Positions 8,570 to 15,403 of a stretch of 15,516 nt of DNA are shown here, one piece after another. The stretch is from Flavobacteriales bacterium (GTDB taxonomy: Bacteria; Bacteroidota; Bacteroidia; Flavobacteriales; JABDKJ01). Position numbers and translations under genes: made by a program. Location of the stretch: the NCBI GenBank assembly GCA_013002285.1, contig JABDKJ010000061.1, positions 1 to 15,516 of the forward strand, read 5' to 3'. Numbering within the stretch: the stretch's first letter is position 1; every line of letters begins with the position of its first letter. Below the pieces are notes generated by a model, which saw only the letters and a list, made by a program, of their open reading frames with translations, was not told where the DNA came from and did no database searches.

Positions 8570-9547
8570 CTATACGCTAAGTGAAAGGTCTAGTTTATTA
8601 ATGATATTTAAAGCAAGGCTCAAAGCATCACATCCATCTTCAACGGAAACAATAGGTCTTTTATTCTCTTTAATTGCGAAATAAAAAGACCTCAATTCTT
8701 CTTGAATGGCATTTGTTGGCTTTATATCAGGTTGGTCAAAGTATATCTCTTTAGGTACCTTATCTTTTCCAAGGTCAATTGTCATGGAAAGAGGATCTAT
8801 TTCGCCCTCAACATCTTTCATTTTTACAACTTCAGACTTTTTCTCAAGGTAATCCACTGATATATAAGCGTTTTGCTGAAAAAACCTGGTTTTTCTCATA
8901 TTCTTCATCGAAATTCGACTCGCTGTGAAGTTTGCAACACAGCCATTTTCAAACTCCACTCTAGCATTACAAATATCGGGTGTATCGCTTAGCACACTGA
9001 CCCCACTTGCTTTGATGTCCCTGACATTGGAATTTACAACGGATAAAACCGCATCTATATCATGGATCATAAGGTCCAAAACAACAGAAACATCAGTGCC
9101 TCTGGGATTAAATTGTGCTAATCTGTGAGACTCAATGAACATAGGATCTGTGATCTCTTTTTTTACTGCAACGAACGCAGGATTAAATCGTTCTACGTGT
9201 CCAACCTGAACCTTAAGATCATTTTGATGGGCTAGATCTCTGATCTGAAGAGCACCTTCAACTGTGTCTGAGATCGGTTTTTCTATAAAAATGTGCTTGC
9301 CTTTGTTCAGACTTCTTATTGCGCAATCTAAGTGAGATAGTGTAGGTGTAACAATGTCAATGACCTCACATCGGTCGATCAGTTCATCCATGGTAGCAAA
9401 GGATCTGACGCCAAGATCATGAGATGCCTTTAATGACATTTCTTGGTCTGGGTCAAAGAATCCCACAAGATCGAACATCTCCAAGTCCTTTAGCAATCTA
9501 ATATGGATCTTTCCTAAATGGCCTGCGCCCAATACGCCAATTCTCAT
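8570..9547 (-). CDS. Gfo/Idh/MocA family NAD(P)-dependent oxidoreductase
   Basis: This 325-residue cytosolic enzyme belongs to a family that oxidises or reduces sugars and nucleotide sugars. The Rossmann motif GAGHLG is at residues 7-12. The family E-K-P motif has its catalytic Lys at 90. The C-terminal alpha/beta domain contains VGHVERFNP (~115-123) and DLMIHDID (158-165), where H162 occupies the usual active-site His position. It leads the four-gene minus-strand set and lies directly upstream of a lipoprotein and a sugar-phosphate transferase. A nucleotide-sugar substrate for polysaccharide synthesis is therefore the likeliest guess, but the substrate cannot be read from sequence. A consensus promoter lies immediately upstream and predicts a very short leader. 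The ATG is fixed by the Rossmann strand beginning at residue 2. Confidence 0.92.
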   Translation of the reverse strand: MRIGVLGAGHLGKIHIRLLKDLEMFDLVGFFDPDQEMSLKASHDLGVRSFATMDELIDRCEVIDIVTPTLSHLDCAIRSLNKGKHIFIEKPISDTVEGALQIRDLAHQNDLKVQVGHVERFNPAFVAVKKEITDPMFIESHRLAQFNPRGTDVSVVLDLMIHDIDAVLSVVNSNVRDIKASGVSVLSDTPDICNARVEFENGCVANFTASRISMKNMRKTRFFQQNAYISVDYLEKKSEVVKMKDVEGEIDPLSMTIDLGKDKVPKEIYFDQPDIKPTNAIQEELRSFYFAIKENKRPIVSVEDGCDALSLALNIINKLDLSLSV

Positions 9548-9563
9548 AGGTTTATTTTACTTG

Positions 9564-9596
9564 CAAAACTAATGAATTAATACCCGCGAAGTTCAA
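9564..9596 (-). promoter_or_regulatory. Bacteroidota-type promoter of the Gfo/Idh-led operon
   Basis: On the minus strand TAGTTTTG (9564-9571) is a perfect TAnnTTTG -7 box. A TTG (9594-9596) lies 22 bases upstream, within the 17-23 range described for Flavobacterium. The predicted start near 9558 leaves a leader of about 10 bases before the ATG at 9547. The promoter fills the 50-base gap to the divergent pcm gene. Confidence 0.7.
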
Positions 9597-9597
9597 T

Positions 9598-10317
9598 ATG
9601 AAATGTTCATTTCTTTTTGAAGGCAATATGGTCAAAGGTTGCATTATTGATACTTTGCTATCAGTGTTAGCAGAGAAGGATACATATAGGCATCAGGGGA
9701 TGCGAAAGGGAATGATCAATACGCTCCAAGAAATGGGGATAAAAGATCACCGTGTGTTGGAAGCTTTTTATAAGGTTCCTCGACATCTATTTTTGGATAC
9801 TGCTTTTTTGGAATTTGCATATGAAAATAAAGCTTTTCCAATTGGGAATGAACAGACTATTTCTCATCCATATACGGTGGCATTTCAGACAGAATTGCTT
9901 CTTGTAAAGCCTGGCGATAGGATTCTTGAAATAGGCACAGGGTCAGGATTCCAGACAGCTATATTAGTTGAGTTGGGGGCTAAGGTCGTAACTATTGAGA
10001 GACAGAAAGATCTGTATAGAAAAGCTAAGATCCACTTGCCAAAAATGGGATATCGAGCAATGCAATTGCTAGGAGATGGCTTCGCTGGAAGTAAAATGAA
10101 TGGACCTTACGATTCGATAATCGTGACTTGTGGGGCACCATATATCCCTAAAGATCTATTGGGTCAACTGAAGCCAGATGGTAAAATGATAATACCTGTA
10201 GGTGAGGGCGAAGAACAAAAAATGATCGAAATTATTAATGAAAATGACACCTATATACAGCGTGAATTAGGAGTTTTTTCGTTTGTACCAATGTTGCCAA
10301 ATGTTGCCAAATGCTAA
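9598..10317 (+). CDS. pcm: Protein-L-isoaspartate O-methyltransferase
   Basis: This cytosolic repair enzyme uses S-adenosylmethionine to methylate L-isoaspartyl residues in damaged proteins. The conserved body begins at residue 28 (DTYRHQG) and includes KVPRHLFL, QTISHPYTVAFQ, the SAM-binding glycine motif LEIGTGSGFQTA and VTCGAPYIPKDLL. It ends in FSFVPMLP, all typical of Bacteroidota members. The coordinates give the full open frame from the first ATG (239 residues). Family members are usually near 210-220, so the true start is probably inside: ATG at 9628 is preceded by GAAGG at a 4-base spacing, while GTG at 9664 would begin three residues before EKDTYRH. The 3' end carries a 10-base tandem repeat. 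No clear promoter was seen, and the gene is divergent from the Gfo/Idh operon with a 50-base gap. Confidence 0.92.
   Translation: MKCSFLFEGNMVKGCIIDTLLSVLAEKDTYRHQGMRKGMINTLQEMGIKDHRVLEAFYKVPRHLFLDTAFLEFAYENKAFPIGNEQTISHPYTVAFQTELLLVKPGDRILEIGTGSGFQTAILVELGAKVVTIERQKDLYRKAKIHLPKMGYRAMQLLGDGFAGSKMNGPYDSIIVTCGAPYIPKDLLGQLKPDGKMIIPVGEGEEQKMIEIINENDTYIQRELGVFSFVPMLPNVAKC
10291..10310 (+). repeat. Exact 10-base tandem repeat at the 3' end of pcm
   Basis: Two identical copies of ATGTTGCCAA (10291-10300 and 10301-10310) sit just before the stop, followed by the partial copy ATGC. The unit is not a multiple of three, so gain or loss of a copy would change the C-terminal residues and the stop used. 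Confidence 0.8.
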
Positions 10318-10323
10318 AAAATA

Positions 10324-10353
10324 TTGGTGCGATATAGAAAGTTTTTATCTTTG
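10324..10353 (+). promoter_or_regulatory. Bacteroidota-type promoter for the outer-membrane protein cluster
   Basis: TTG at 10324-10326 is followed 19 bases later by TATCTTTG (10346-10353), a perfect TAnnTTTG -7 box at the preferred spacing. It lies just after the pcm stop. The predicted start near 10359 gives a leader of about 97 bases before the ATG at 10456. Confidence 0.75.
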
Positions 10354-10455
10354 CGTTGGTTATGACATCAAAAAGCACTTAAATGTCTGTATGCCAATAT
10401 TTTACACACGAATAAATAACCTAAAGAATAAAACAATCTAAAATTTATATAAGTT

Positions 10456-11295
10456 ATGAGAATTACATCATTATTGATCGCAGTTGTATTTCTTAGTGTA
10501 ACATCTTTTGGACAAGATCTTACTTCTAAGAAGGGAGAAAACTTTTTGCCTGAAGAAGGTGAGTGGGCTATTGGATTTGACGCTCATCCATTTTTGGAAT
10601 ATGCAGGAAACCTTTTCTCAGGAGGTTTTAACAATGCTCCAGAAGCAAATTATTTAAACGGAGTGAACACTATTTATGGTAAGATGTTCACAAGCCCTAC
10701 TGAAGCTTACAGAGCGAAAGTTAGAGTTGGGTTCAATTCAACAACGAACAAAGCATTTAGTACAGACGCAACTGATGCAATGTTGACTGTTGAGGACAGT
10801 GAAAAGATATCTAGCACATTTGTTGGACTTGGGGCTGGTAAAGAGTACAGGAGAGGAAATACGAGACTTCAAGGATTTTATGGAGGTGAGGCATTCCTAT
10901 GGTTAGCAAATAGCAAGACTTCCTATGAGTATGGAAATGCATTGGGTTCGTCCCATCCTTTTCATGATCAGGCATTCGGACAAGCTTCAGGATTAACTGA
11001 AGCGAAATCAGGAAGTACAGTTGGTGTTCAGTTAAGAGGGTTTATTGGTGCAGAATATTTTGTTCTTCCAAAGATCTCTATCGGAGCTGAGTACGGTTGG
11101 GGACTTACATTTGCTTCTACAGGAAATGGAGAATCTACTACTGAATTCTTCAATGTAGCGGATAACAATGTTGAGTCTACAACTACTGAGTCTGCTGGAG
11201 GTTCTTCTGTGAGCTTAGATACGGATATCAACAACTCTATGCCTGTGAGTGGTGTGCTTGGAGACATGAGTTTGAAAGCGATGTTCCACTTCTAA
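10456..11295 (+). CDS. Predicted outer-membrane beta-barrel protein, first of a tandem pair
   Basis: The protein has 279 residues. A Sec signal peptide (MRITSLLIAVVFLSVTSFG) is probably cut between G19 and Q20, leaving a mature N-terminus of Gln-Asp. The mature chain alternates aromatic and glycine-rich strands, such as GEWAIGFDAHPFLEY, FVGLGAGKEY and IGAEYGWGLTF. It ends in a terminal Phe (MFHF), the usual C-terminal signal for beta-barrel assembly. It aligns along its length with the next gene: the blocks 'FLEYAGNLFS' and 'FEYLGNIFS' correspond, as do the terminal SMPVSG and NMPQPS regions. The specific function is unknown; a porin-like or structural role is only inference. It has its own consensus promoter and is followed by a strong terminator, so it may be the most expressed gene of the cluster. 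Confidence 0.88.
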   Translation: MRITSLLIAVVFLSVTSFGQDLTSKKGENFLPEEGEWAIGFDAHPFLEYAGNLFSGGFNNAPEANYLNGVNTIYGKMFTSPTEAYRAKVRVGFNSTTNKAFSTDATDAMLTVEDSEKISSTFVGLGAGKEYRRGNTRLQGFYGGEAFLWLANSKTSYEYGNALGSSHPFHDQAFGQASGLTEAKSGSTVGVQLRGFIGAEYFVLPKISIGAEYGWGLTFASTGNGESTTEFFNVADNNVESTTTESAGGSSVSLDTDINNSMPVSGVLGDMSLKAMFHF

Positions 11296-11316
11296 GAAAA
11301 GGAAAACATTTTCAAG

Positions 11317-11346
11317 AAAAAGTCCCGAAGTCGGGACTTTTTTTTT
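11317..11346 (+). terminator. Strong intrinsic terminator between the outer-membrane protein paralogs
   Basis: AGTCCCGA (11321-11328) pairs with TCGGGACT (11331-11338). The stem is extended by AAAA/TTTT pairs and followed by further T residues to 11346. The central bases form the loop in practice. The opposite strand also reads a stem followed by five T residues. It lies 21 bases after the first paralog's stop and ends 17 bases before the second paralog's start. Confidence 0.9.
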
Positions 11347-11363
11347 GACTAAATTCAAGGTCA

Positions 11364-12155
11364 TTGAAGAAGTCCTTATCCATACTTTTAGTTTTTTCTA
11401 TCTCTTTTCTAACACAAGCGCAAGACTTTGAGAATTATGAAGTGGATAGTGGCCATCTCATGATCTCGATCAGTTCTGAACGTATCTTCGAATATCTCGG
11501 GAACATTTTTTCTGATAATAGTGCCAGTGATCAGATATTTGATTGGGCTGATGGTGACAGTCTCATTTCTCTAAAGTATTTCATAAATGATAACACGGCT
11601 TTAAGATTAGGTATTGGAACGAATTTCTCTAGTTTCAAAACTGACGAGAATGTTCAAGCTTTTGATGATGAACTAAACGTGATCCCAGGAGAGGTCGTGC
11701 GAAATATATTCATTTCTGAAGCGTTCCGATATGGCATGGCGGTGGGATTAGAAAAAAACTTTGGATACAAAAGATGGCGTTATCATCACGGGTTCGAGGC
11801 ATTCTTTAGTTTCGATACTTACAGGAATAGACTGATCAATGGAAATCCCTTGCCATTATATATTGGCGCAATAACTGACGATAAGAGCGGTGTTAATTTT
11901 AATATTCGGGCATCCATACTTACAGGATTTGAATACATGATCTCCTCAAATTTTGCGTTGGAATTTGAACTGAAGTGGGGGGCTATGGTGAATAGAGAAG
12001 CAGAAGGAGAATTCATTATTGTTGAGGAAAATAGCGAAGGAGATGTCATTGAGGTATTGAAGAATGGAGAGAACAAAAGCACTTCTTTTTCGATCGATAA
12101 TATGCCGCAACCTTCGCTAAAAGCAAATATTTATTTTCCTTTGAACAACAAATAA
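11364..12155 (+). CDS. Predicted outer-membrane protein, second of a tandem pair
   Basis: The protein has 263 residues and probably starts at TTG, preceded by AAGG (11357-11360) at a short 3-base spacing. No ATG upstream is in frame, and the TTG gives a full signal peptide (MKKSLSILLVFSISFLTQA). The predicted cut is T-Q-A/Q20, again leaving mature Gln-Asp. Strand-like segments such as LISLKYFINDNTALRLGIG and FEYMISSNFALEFELKWG indicate a beta barrel. The order of conserved blocks matches the preceding gene, so the two arose by duplication. Unlike its paralog it ends in LNNK rather than Phe. A terminator lies directly upstream and there is no room for a promoter between them, so expression would need read-through or a promoter inside the first paralog. 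The function is unknown. Confidence 0.82.
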   Translation: MKKSLSILLVFSISFLTQAQDFENYEVDSGHLMISISSERIFEYLGNIFSDNSASDQIFDWADGDSLISLKYFINDNTALRLGIGTNFSSFKTDENVQAFDDELNVIPGEVVRNIFISEAFRYGMAVGLEKNFGYKRWRYHHGFEAFFSFDTYRNRLINGNPLPLYIGAITDDKSGVNFNIRASILTGFEYMISSNFALEFELKWGAMVNREAEGEFIIVEENSEGDVIEVLKNGENKSTSFSIDNMPQPSLKANIYFPLNNK

Positions 12156-12160
12156 GTCGG

Positions 12161-13195
12161 TTGAAAAAAGGTAAAAACTATATACTATTCTTCATTCTCA
12201 TTGGTTTAGTTACTATCTATTCTGGATGCTTAGAGGATCCGCCTGAAGCGGCAAGATGTAAGTTGAACGTAGACAAGAAAAGAGTAATACCCGGCCAATC
12301 GATCAATTTTGACTTAAGTTCTAAGCCATTGATAGCAGGTACTTCTGGCAAGTTTTATTTTAATGGGCTGGAGATCACAGAAACTCCGTACAATATAGGA
12401 GATGTGCGATTAGGAAAGCATCGCCTTTTGGCAGAAATGATGATGGGTGATTCCATTATTTGTGAATCATACAAAACCATAGAGGTGTATTCAGATGTGG
12501 TTCCTACCAAATTGGAATTTGAGGTAGTTCGAGAATATCCACATAATGAAGAGGCATATACGCAAGGATTGCTCTGGTACGAGGATGAATTGTACGAAGG
12601 TACTGGTCAATATGGTGAATCGATACTTGCCAAAGTAGACCATAGAACCGGAGAATATAAAACCAAGATCGAACTTGGAATGGATCTTTTTGGGGAAGGG
12701 GTAACTATACTCAATGATAAGATCTATCAACTGACCTATATCTCTCAAAAATGTTTGGTCTACGATGTGAATACCTTTGAGAAAATAGATGAATTTGAGT
12801 ACTCCTCCAAAGAGGGATGGGGCTTAACAACAGATGGTGAAGCACTGATCATGTCCAATGGAACGAACGTCTTGACTTTCTTTGATCCGGGATCATTCAA
12901 AGCGTTACACACCATTGAAGTATATGACCAGCGAAAGAGACTTGTGAATCTAAATGAATTGGAATACGTTGACGGTATGATCTATTCAAACATATATCAA
13001 AGCGAAGAGATAGCTGTAATTGAAGCAAAAAGTGGAAAGGTTGTTTCTTATATCGATTGCTCTGGGTTGCTCAAGAATACAACGATCAACAAGCCGATCG
13101 ATGTTCTGAACGGAATTGCTTATCACCCCAATTCGGGCAATTTATTCGTTACGGGTAAATGGTGGCCAAAAATGTTTGAGCTAAAACTCAACTAG
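12161..13195 (+). CDS. Glutaminyl-peptide cyclotransferase (plant/bacterial type), predicted lipoprotein
   Basis: The enzyme converts an N-terminal Gln of exported proteins to pyroglutamate, releasing ammonia. Residues 1-22 are a signal peptide leading to Y-S-G-C23, a plausible lipobox, so it should be membrane-anchored outside the cytoplasm. Residues ~30-110 look like an Ig-type domain. Residues ~118-344 match the five-bladed propeller family of papaya and Xanthomonas cyclases: AYTQGL (132-137), LYEGTGQYG (144-152), FGEG (177-180), EGWGLT (218-223), LNELE (264-268), DVLNGIAY (314-321) and VTGKWWP (330-336). Single-domain members are about 100 residues shorter. TTG is the only start that retains the signal peptide; it follows the preceding stop by 5 bases, so the two genes are probably cotranscribed. 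Its stop overlaps that of the convergent YciO-like gene. Confidence 0.93.
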   Translation: MKKGKNYILFFILIGLVTIYSGCLEDPPEAARCKLNVDKKRVIPGQSINFDLSSKPLIAGTSGKFYFNGLEITETPYNIGDVRLGKHRLLAEMMMGDSIICESYKTIEVYSDVVPTKLEFEVVREYPHNEEAYTQGLLWYEDELYEGTGQYGESILAKVDHRTGEYKTKIELGMDLFGEGVTILNDKIYQLTYISQKCLVYDVNTFEKIDEFEYSSKEGWGLTTDGEALIMSNGTNVLTFFDPGSFKALHTIEVYDQRKRLVNLNELEYVDGMIYSNIYQSEEIAVIEAKSGKVVSYIDCSGLLKNTTINKPIDVLNGIAYHPNSGNLFVTGKWWPKMFELKLN

Positions 13196-13800
13196 ATCTT
13201 TCCGATCCCCTGTCGTATAACTTCTGGTAACTCATTCGTACAATCAACTACGGTACTTGCCACATTTTGGCAATAGCCACCATCGATCACGATATCTACC
13301 TGGTTCTTGTACTTTTCATAGATCAATTCCGGATCGGTAGTGTACTGCAATATCTCATCCTCGTCATGAACAGAAGTAGAGATCAGGGGATTGTCTAAAA
13401 CCTTCACTATTTCTCTAGAAATATTATTGTCAGGCACTCTTATTCCCACAGTTTTCTTATTGCTTTTGAAAAGCTTGGGAACGTTTCCATTCCCGTTCAG
13501 AATAAAGGTAAAAGGTCCGGGCAATGTTTTTTTCATAAGCTTGTAAGTGGGATTGCTAATTTGCTTGCAATACTCGCTAAGATGACTCAGGTCATAACAT
13601 ACCAAAGAGAAATTGGCTTTGTTCAATTTTATTCCCTTTATCTGCGCCACCTTTTCCATGGCTTTTGGATGCAAAAGGCTGCAACCCAAAGCATAAACAG
13701 TATCTGTTGGGTAGATAATGAGCCCTCCATTTTGGAGTACTTCCGCAACTTTTGCAATTTTCTTTACATCCGGATTATCGGGATGGATCTTGAGTAACAT
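13192..13800 (-). CDS. Sua5/YciO/YrdC/YwlC family protein, YciO-like
   Basis: The family binds nucleotides, and its best known members (TsaC/Sua5) make threonylcarbamoyl-AMP for the t6A modification of tRNA. This 202-residue protein resembles E. coli YciO more than TsaC: HPDNP near the start, YPTDTVYALGC (30-40), NFSLVCYDLSHLSEY, a conserved PGPFTFIL, VGIRVPDN, LISTSVHDEDE, QVDIVIDGGY and TTVVDCT-type C-terminal strand. The S-x-N motif expected in TsaC/Sua5 is replaced by S-T-S-V-H. It would commonly be annotated as L-threonylcarbamoyladenylate synthase, but YciO proteins may not have that activity, so I leave the reaction open. It starts 13 bases after the transaldolase stop, so the two genes form an operon. 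Confidence 0.9.
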   Translation of the reverse strand: MLLKIHPDNPDVKKIAKVAEVLQNGGLIIYPTDTVYALGCSLLHPKAMEKVAQIKGIKLNKANFSLVCYDLSHLSEYCKQISNPTYKLMKKTLPGPFTFILNGNGNVPKLFKSNKKTVGIRVPDNNISREIVKVLDNPLISTSVHDEDEILQYTTDPELIYEKYKNQVDIVIDGGYCQNVASTVVDCTNELPEVIRQGIGKI

Positions 13801-13813
13801 GTAATTCTTTTGT

Positions 13814-14479
13814 TTAAGCCGTTACAGCATTTGTCTTTCTATGATCTTCCAAGAATTTGGCTAAGCCTATGTCGGTAAGTGGGTGTTTCAATAAGCCAAC
13901 GATACTCTTTAATGGACCAGTCATTACATCTGCACCGATCTCAGCGCATTTAATAATGTGCATTGTATGTCTTACAGAAGCAGCTAATATCTCTGTCTCG
14001 TATCCATAGTTATCATATATGATCCTGATCTGCTCTATCAATTCCAAACCATCAGTTGAAACATCGTCAAGCCTACCGATAAAAGGAGATACATATGTAG
14101 CGCCAGCTTTGGCAGCCATAAGTGCTTGGCCAGCCGAAAAAACCAAAGTGCAATTGGTCTTAATACCTTTATTCGAAAAATATTTTAAAGCCTTAATACC
14201 CTCTTTGATCATCGGAACTTTAACCACAATATTCTTATGCAGACTAGCAAGATGTTCACCTTCCTTAACGATCCCTTCGAAATCTGTTGAGATCACTTCT
14301 GCACTCACAGGCCCATCGACAATATTGCAAATATCTATGTAGTGTTGCAAGATATTTTCCTGGCCAGAAACGCCTTCTTTTGCCATTAAAGATGGATTGG
14401 TAGTAACGCCATCCAATATTCCTAGGTCTTCTGCTTCCTTTATCTGTTCAAGGTTTGCTGTGTCAATGAAAAATTTCAT
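13814..14479 (-). CDS. tal: Transaldolase, small (TalC/FSA-like) subfamily
   Basis: This 221-residue cytosolic enzyme transfers a dihydroxyacetone unit between sugar phosphates in the non-oxidative pentose phosphate pathway. The TIM-barrel is complete: FFIDTAN at 3-9, D23-G-V-T-T-N-P, the Schiff-base Lys at 87 in [17 protein letters not shown] at 108-119, and [11 protein letters not shown] at 129-139. Automatic annotation may call it fructose-6-phosphate aldolase. Two positions argue for transaldolase instead: E61 where E. coli FsaA has Gln59, and F133 where FsaA has Tyr131. A Phe is found at that site in transaldolase B. A perfect -7 box lies about 45 bases upstream of the ATG, and the YciO-like gene follows after 13 bases. 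Confidence 0.93.
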   Translation of the reverse strand: MKFFIDTANLEQIKEAEDLGILDGVTTNPSLMAKEGVSGQENILQHYIDICNIVDGPVSAEVISTDFEGIVKEGEHLASLHKNIVVKVPMIKEGIKALKYFSNKGIKTNCTLVFSAGQALMAAKAGATYVSPFIGRLDDVSTDGLELIEQIRIIYDNYGYETEILAASVRHTMHIIKCAEIGADVMTGPLKSIVGLLKHPLTDIGLAKFLEDHRKTNAVTA

Positions 14480-14522
14480 AGGGTATTATTCTTTTGAGTT
14501 CTATTTGTGGGGCAATATTATG

Positions 14523-14530
14523 CAAATTTA
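14523..14530 (-). promoter_or_regulatory. Candidate promoter -7 box for transaldolase
   Basis: On the minus strand TAAATTTG is a perfect TAnnTTTG match, within the 96-base gap between the SDR stop and the transaldolase start. The nearest upstream TTG is only 14 bases away, shorter than usual, so the -33 element is unclear. It would start RNA near 14517, about 38 bases before the ATG. Confidence 0.5.
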
Positions 14531-14575
14531 AAGAAATAGGGCCGCAAAAAAGTGGCACTTATCCATAATGAAAAT

Positions 14576-15382
14576 TTAAGTTTTCATTTTATAATTATTC
14601 ATCATCAGTTTTTGAAAGAGACGAGTTGGTAGCCAATACCGAAGGTTTACGACCAGTTTTTGAAATGGGCTAGCAGCTAAGTAAAATGGTTTTGGGTTTT
14701 TGGCTTTTATGCATTTGTGAATTACTTGCGCAACTTTGATCGGGTCACTTGAAGTTTGCAATTCTTCGTTCATTATATCATGAACTTGATCAAACTCTGT
14801 TCTATAAACAGAAGTTTTCGATCTCTTTGCTTTTATCCGACTTGTATCGATCTTTGTCTTAATATCTCCCGGAGCAACGACAATGGCGTGAATACCGTAA
14901 GTGAGCAATTCCATGCGCATGCTTTCTGTGAGTAAATTCAATGCCGCTTTTGCTGCGCAATAGACACCTCTATACGGCAGACCAAAAATACCGGCCAAAG
15001 AAGAGATATTAATGATCTTGCCAAAGCCTTGTTCCCTCATTTTTGGAAGGAAAGCTTGCATGACATGCACAGCACCATAGTAATTGGTCTCGAAATGTGT
15101 TTTCATTTCTTCGATCGAAGAATCTTCTACAGAACCTACCATGCCGATACCTGCGTTATTTACCACAACGTCTATCTGTTGTTCTTTAGAGAGTAAATAC
15201 TGTGCAGCAGCTTTTACGGAATTGTGATCGGTGACATCTAATTTTAGATATGTAATACCATTTTCATGGCTTCCCATTTCTGCTTTTCGACTCGTACCAT
15301 AAACGTTGTATCCTTTTTCTGCCAAGTATTTTGCTGCAGATAGGCCAATTCCCGAAGATGCTCCTGTAATAAGTATGACCAT
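14576..15382 (-). CDS. Short-chain dehydrogenase/reductase (classical SDR)
   Basis: This 268-residue NAD(P)-dependent oxidoreductase has a substrate that cannot be read from sequence. The Rossmann motif TGASSGIG is at residues 6-13 and NNAG at 75-78. The catalytic set is N100, S128 and Y141-x-x-x-K145. R32, close behind the second strand in GTSRK, suggests NADP preference. The C-terminal ~70 residues are basic with an aromatic-rich segment (PFYLAASPFQKLVVNLRYWLP), as in SDRs that act on lipid-like or membrane-associated substrates; that link is inference. The ATG lies only 14 bases after the 3' end of the SRP RNA, leaving no room for a promoter of its own outside ffs. The start is fixed because the Rossmann strand begins at residue 2. 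Confidence 0.93.
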   Translation of the reverse strand: MVILITGASSGIGLSAAKYLAEKGYNVYGTSRKAEMGSHENGITYLKLDVTDHNSVKAAAQYLLSKEQQIDVVVNNAGIGMVGSVEDSSIEEMKTHFETNYYGAVHVMQAFLPKMREQGFGKIINISSLAGIFGLPYRGVYCAAKAALNLLTESMRMELLTYGIHAIVVAPGDIKTKIDTSRIKAKRSKTSVYRTEFDQVHDIMNEELQTSSDPIKVAQVIHKCIKAKNPKPFYLAASPFQKLVVNLRYWLPTRLFQKLMMNNYKMKT

Positions 15383-15385
15383 AAG

Positions 15386-15403
15386 AAAGAAAAAAAGGGC
15401 AAG
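15386..15403 (-). terminator. T-rich run at the 3' end of the SRP RNA
   Basis: The closing stem of the SRP RNA is followed directly by TTTTTTTCTTT on the minus strand. The RNA hairpin plus U-run can act as an intrinsic terminator. It must be bypassed, at least partly, if the SDR gene is transcribed from the ffs promoter. Confidence 0.55.

Noticed and set aside
14551..14565. AAGTGCCACTT followed by T residues after the SDR stop, as a possible terminator
   Set aside because: The palindrome leaves a one-base loop; with a realistic loop the stem is only four pairs, too weak to call.
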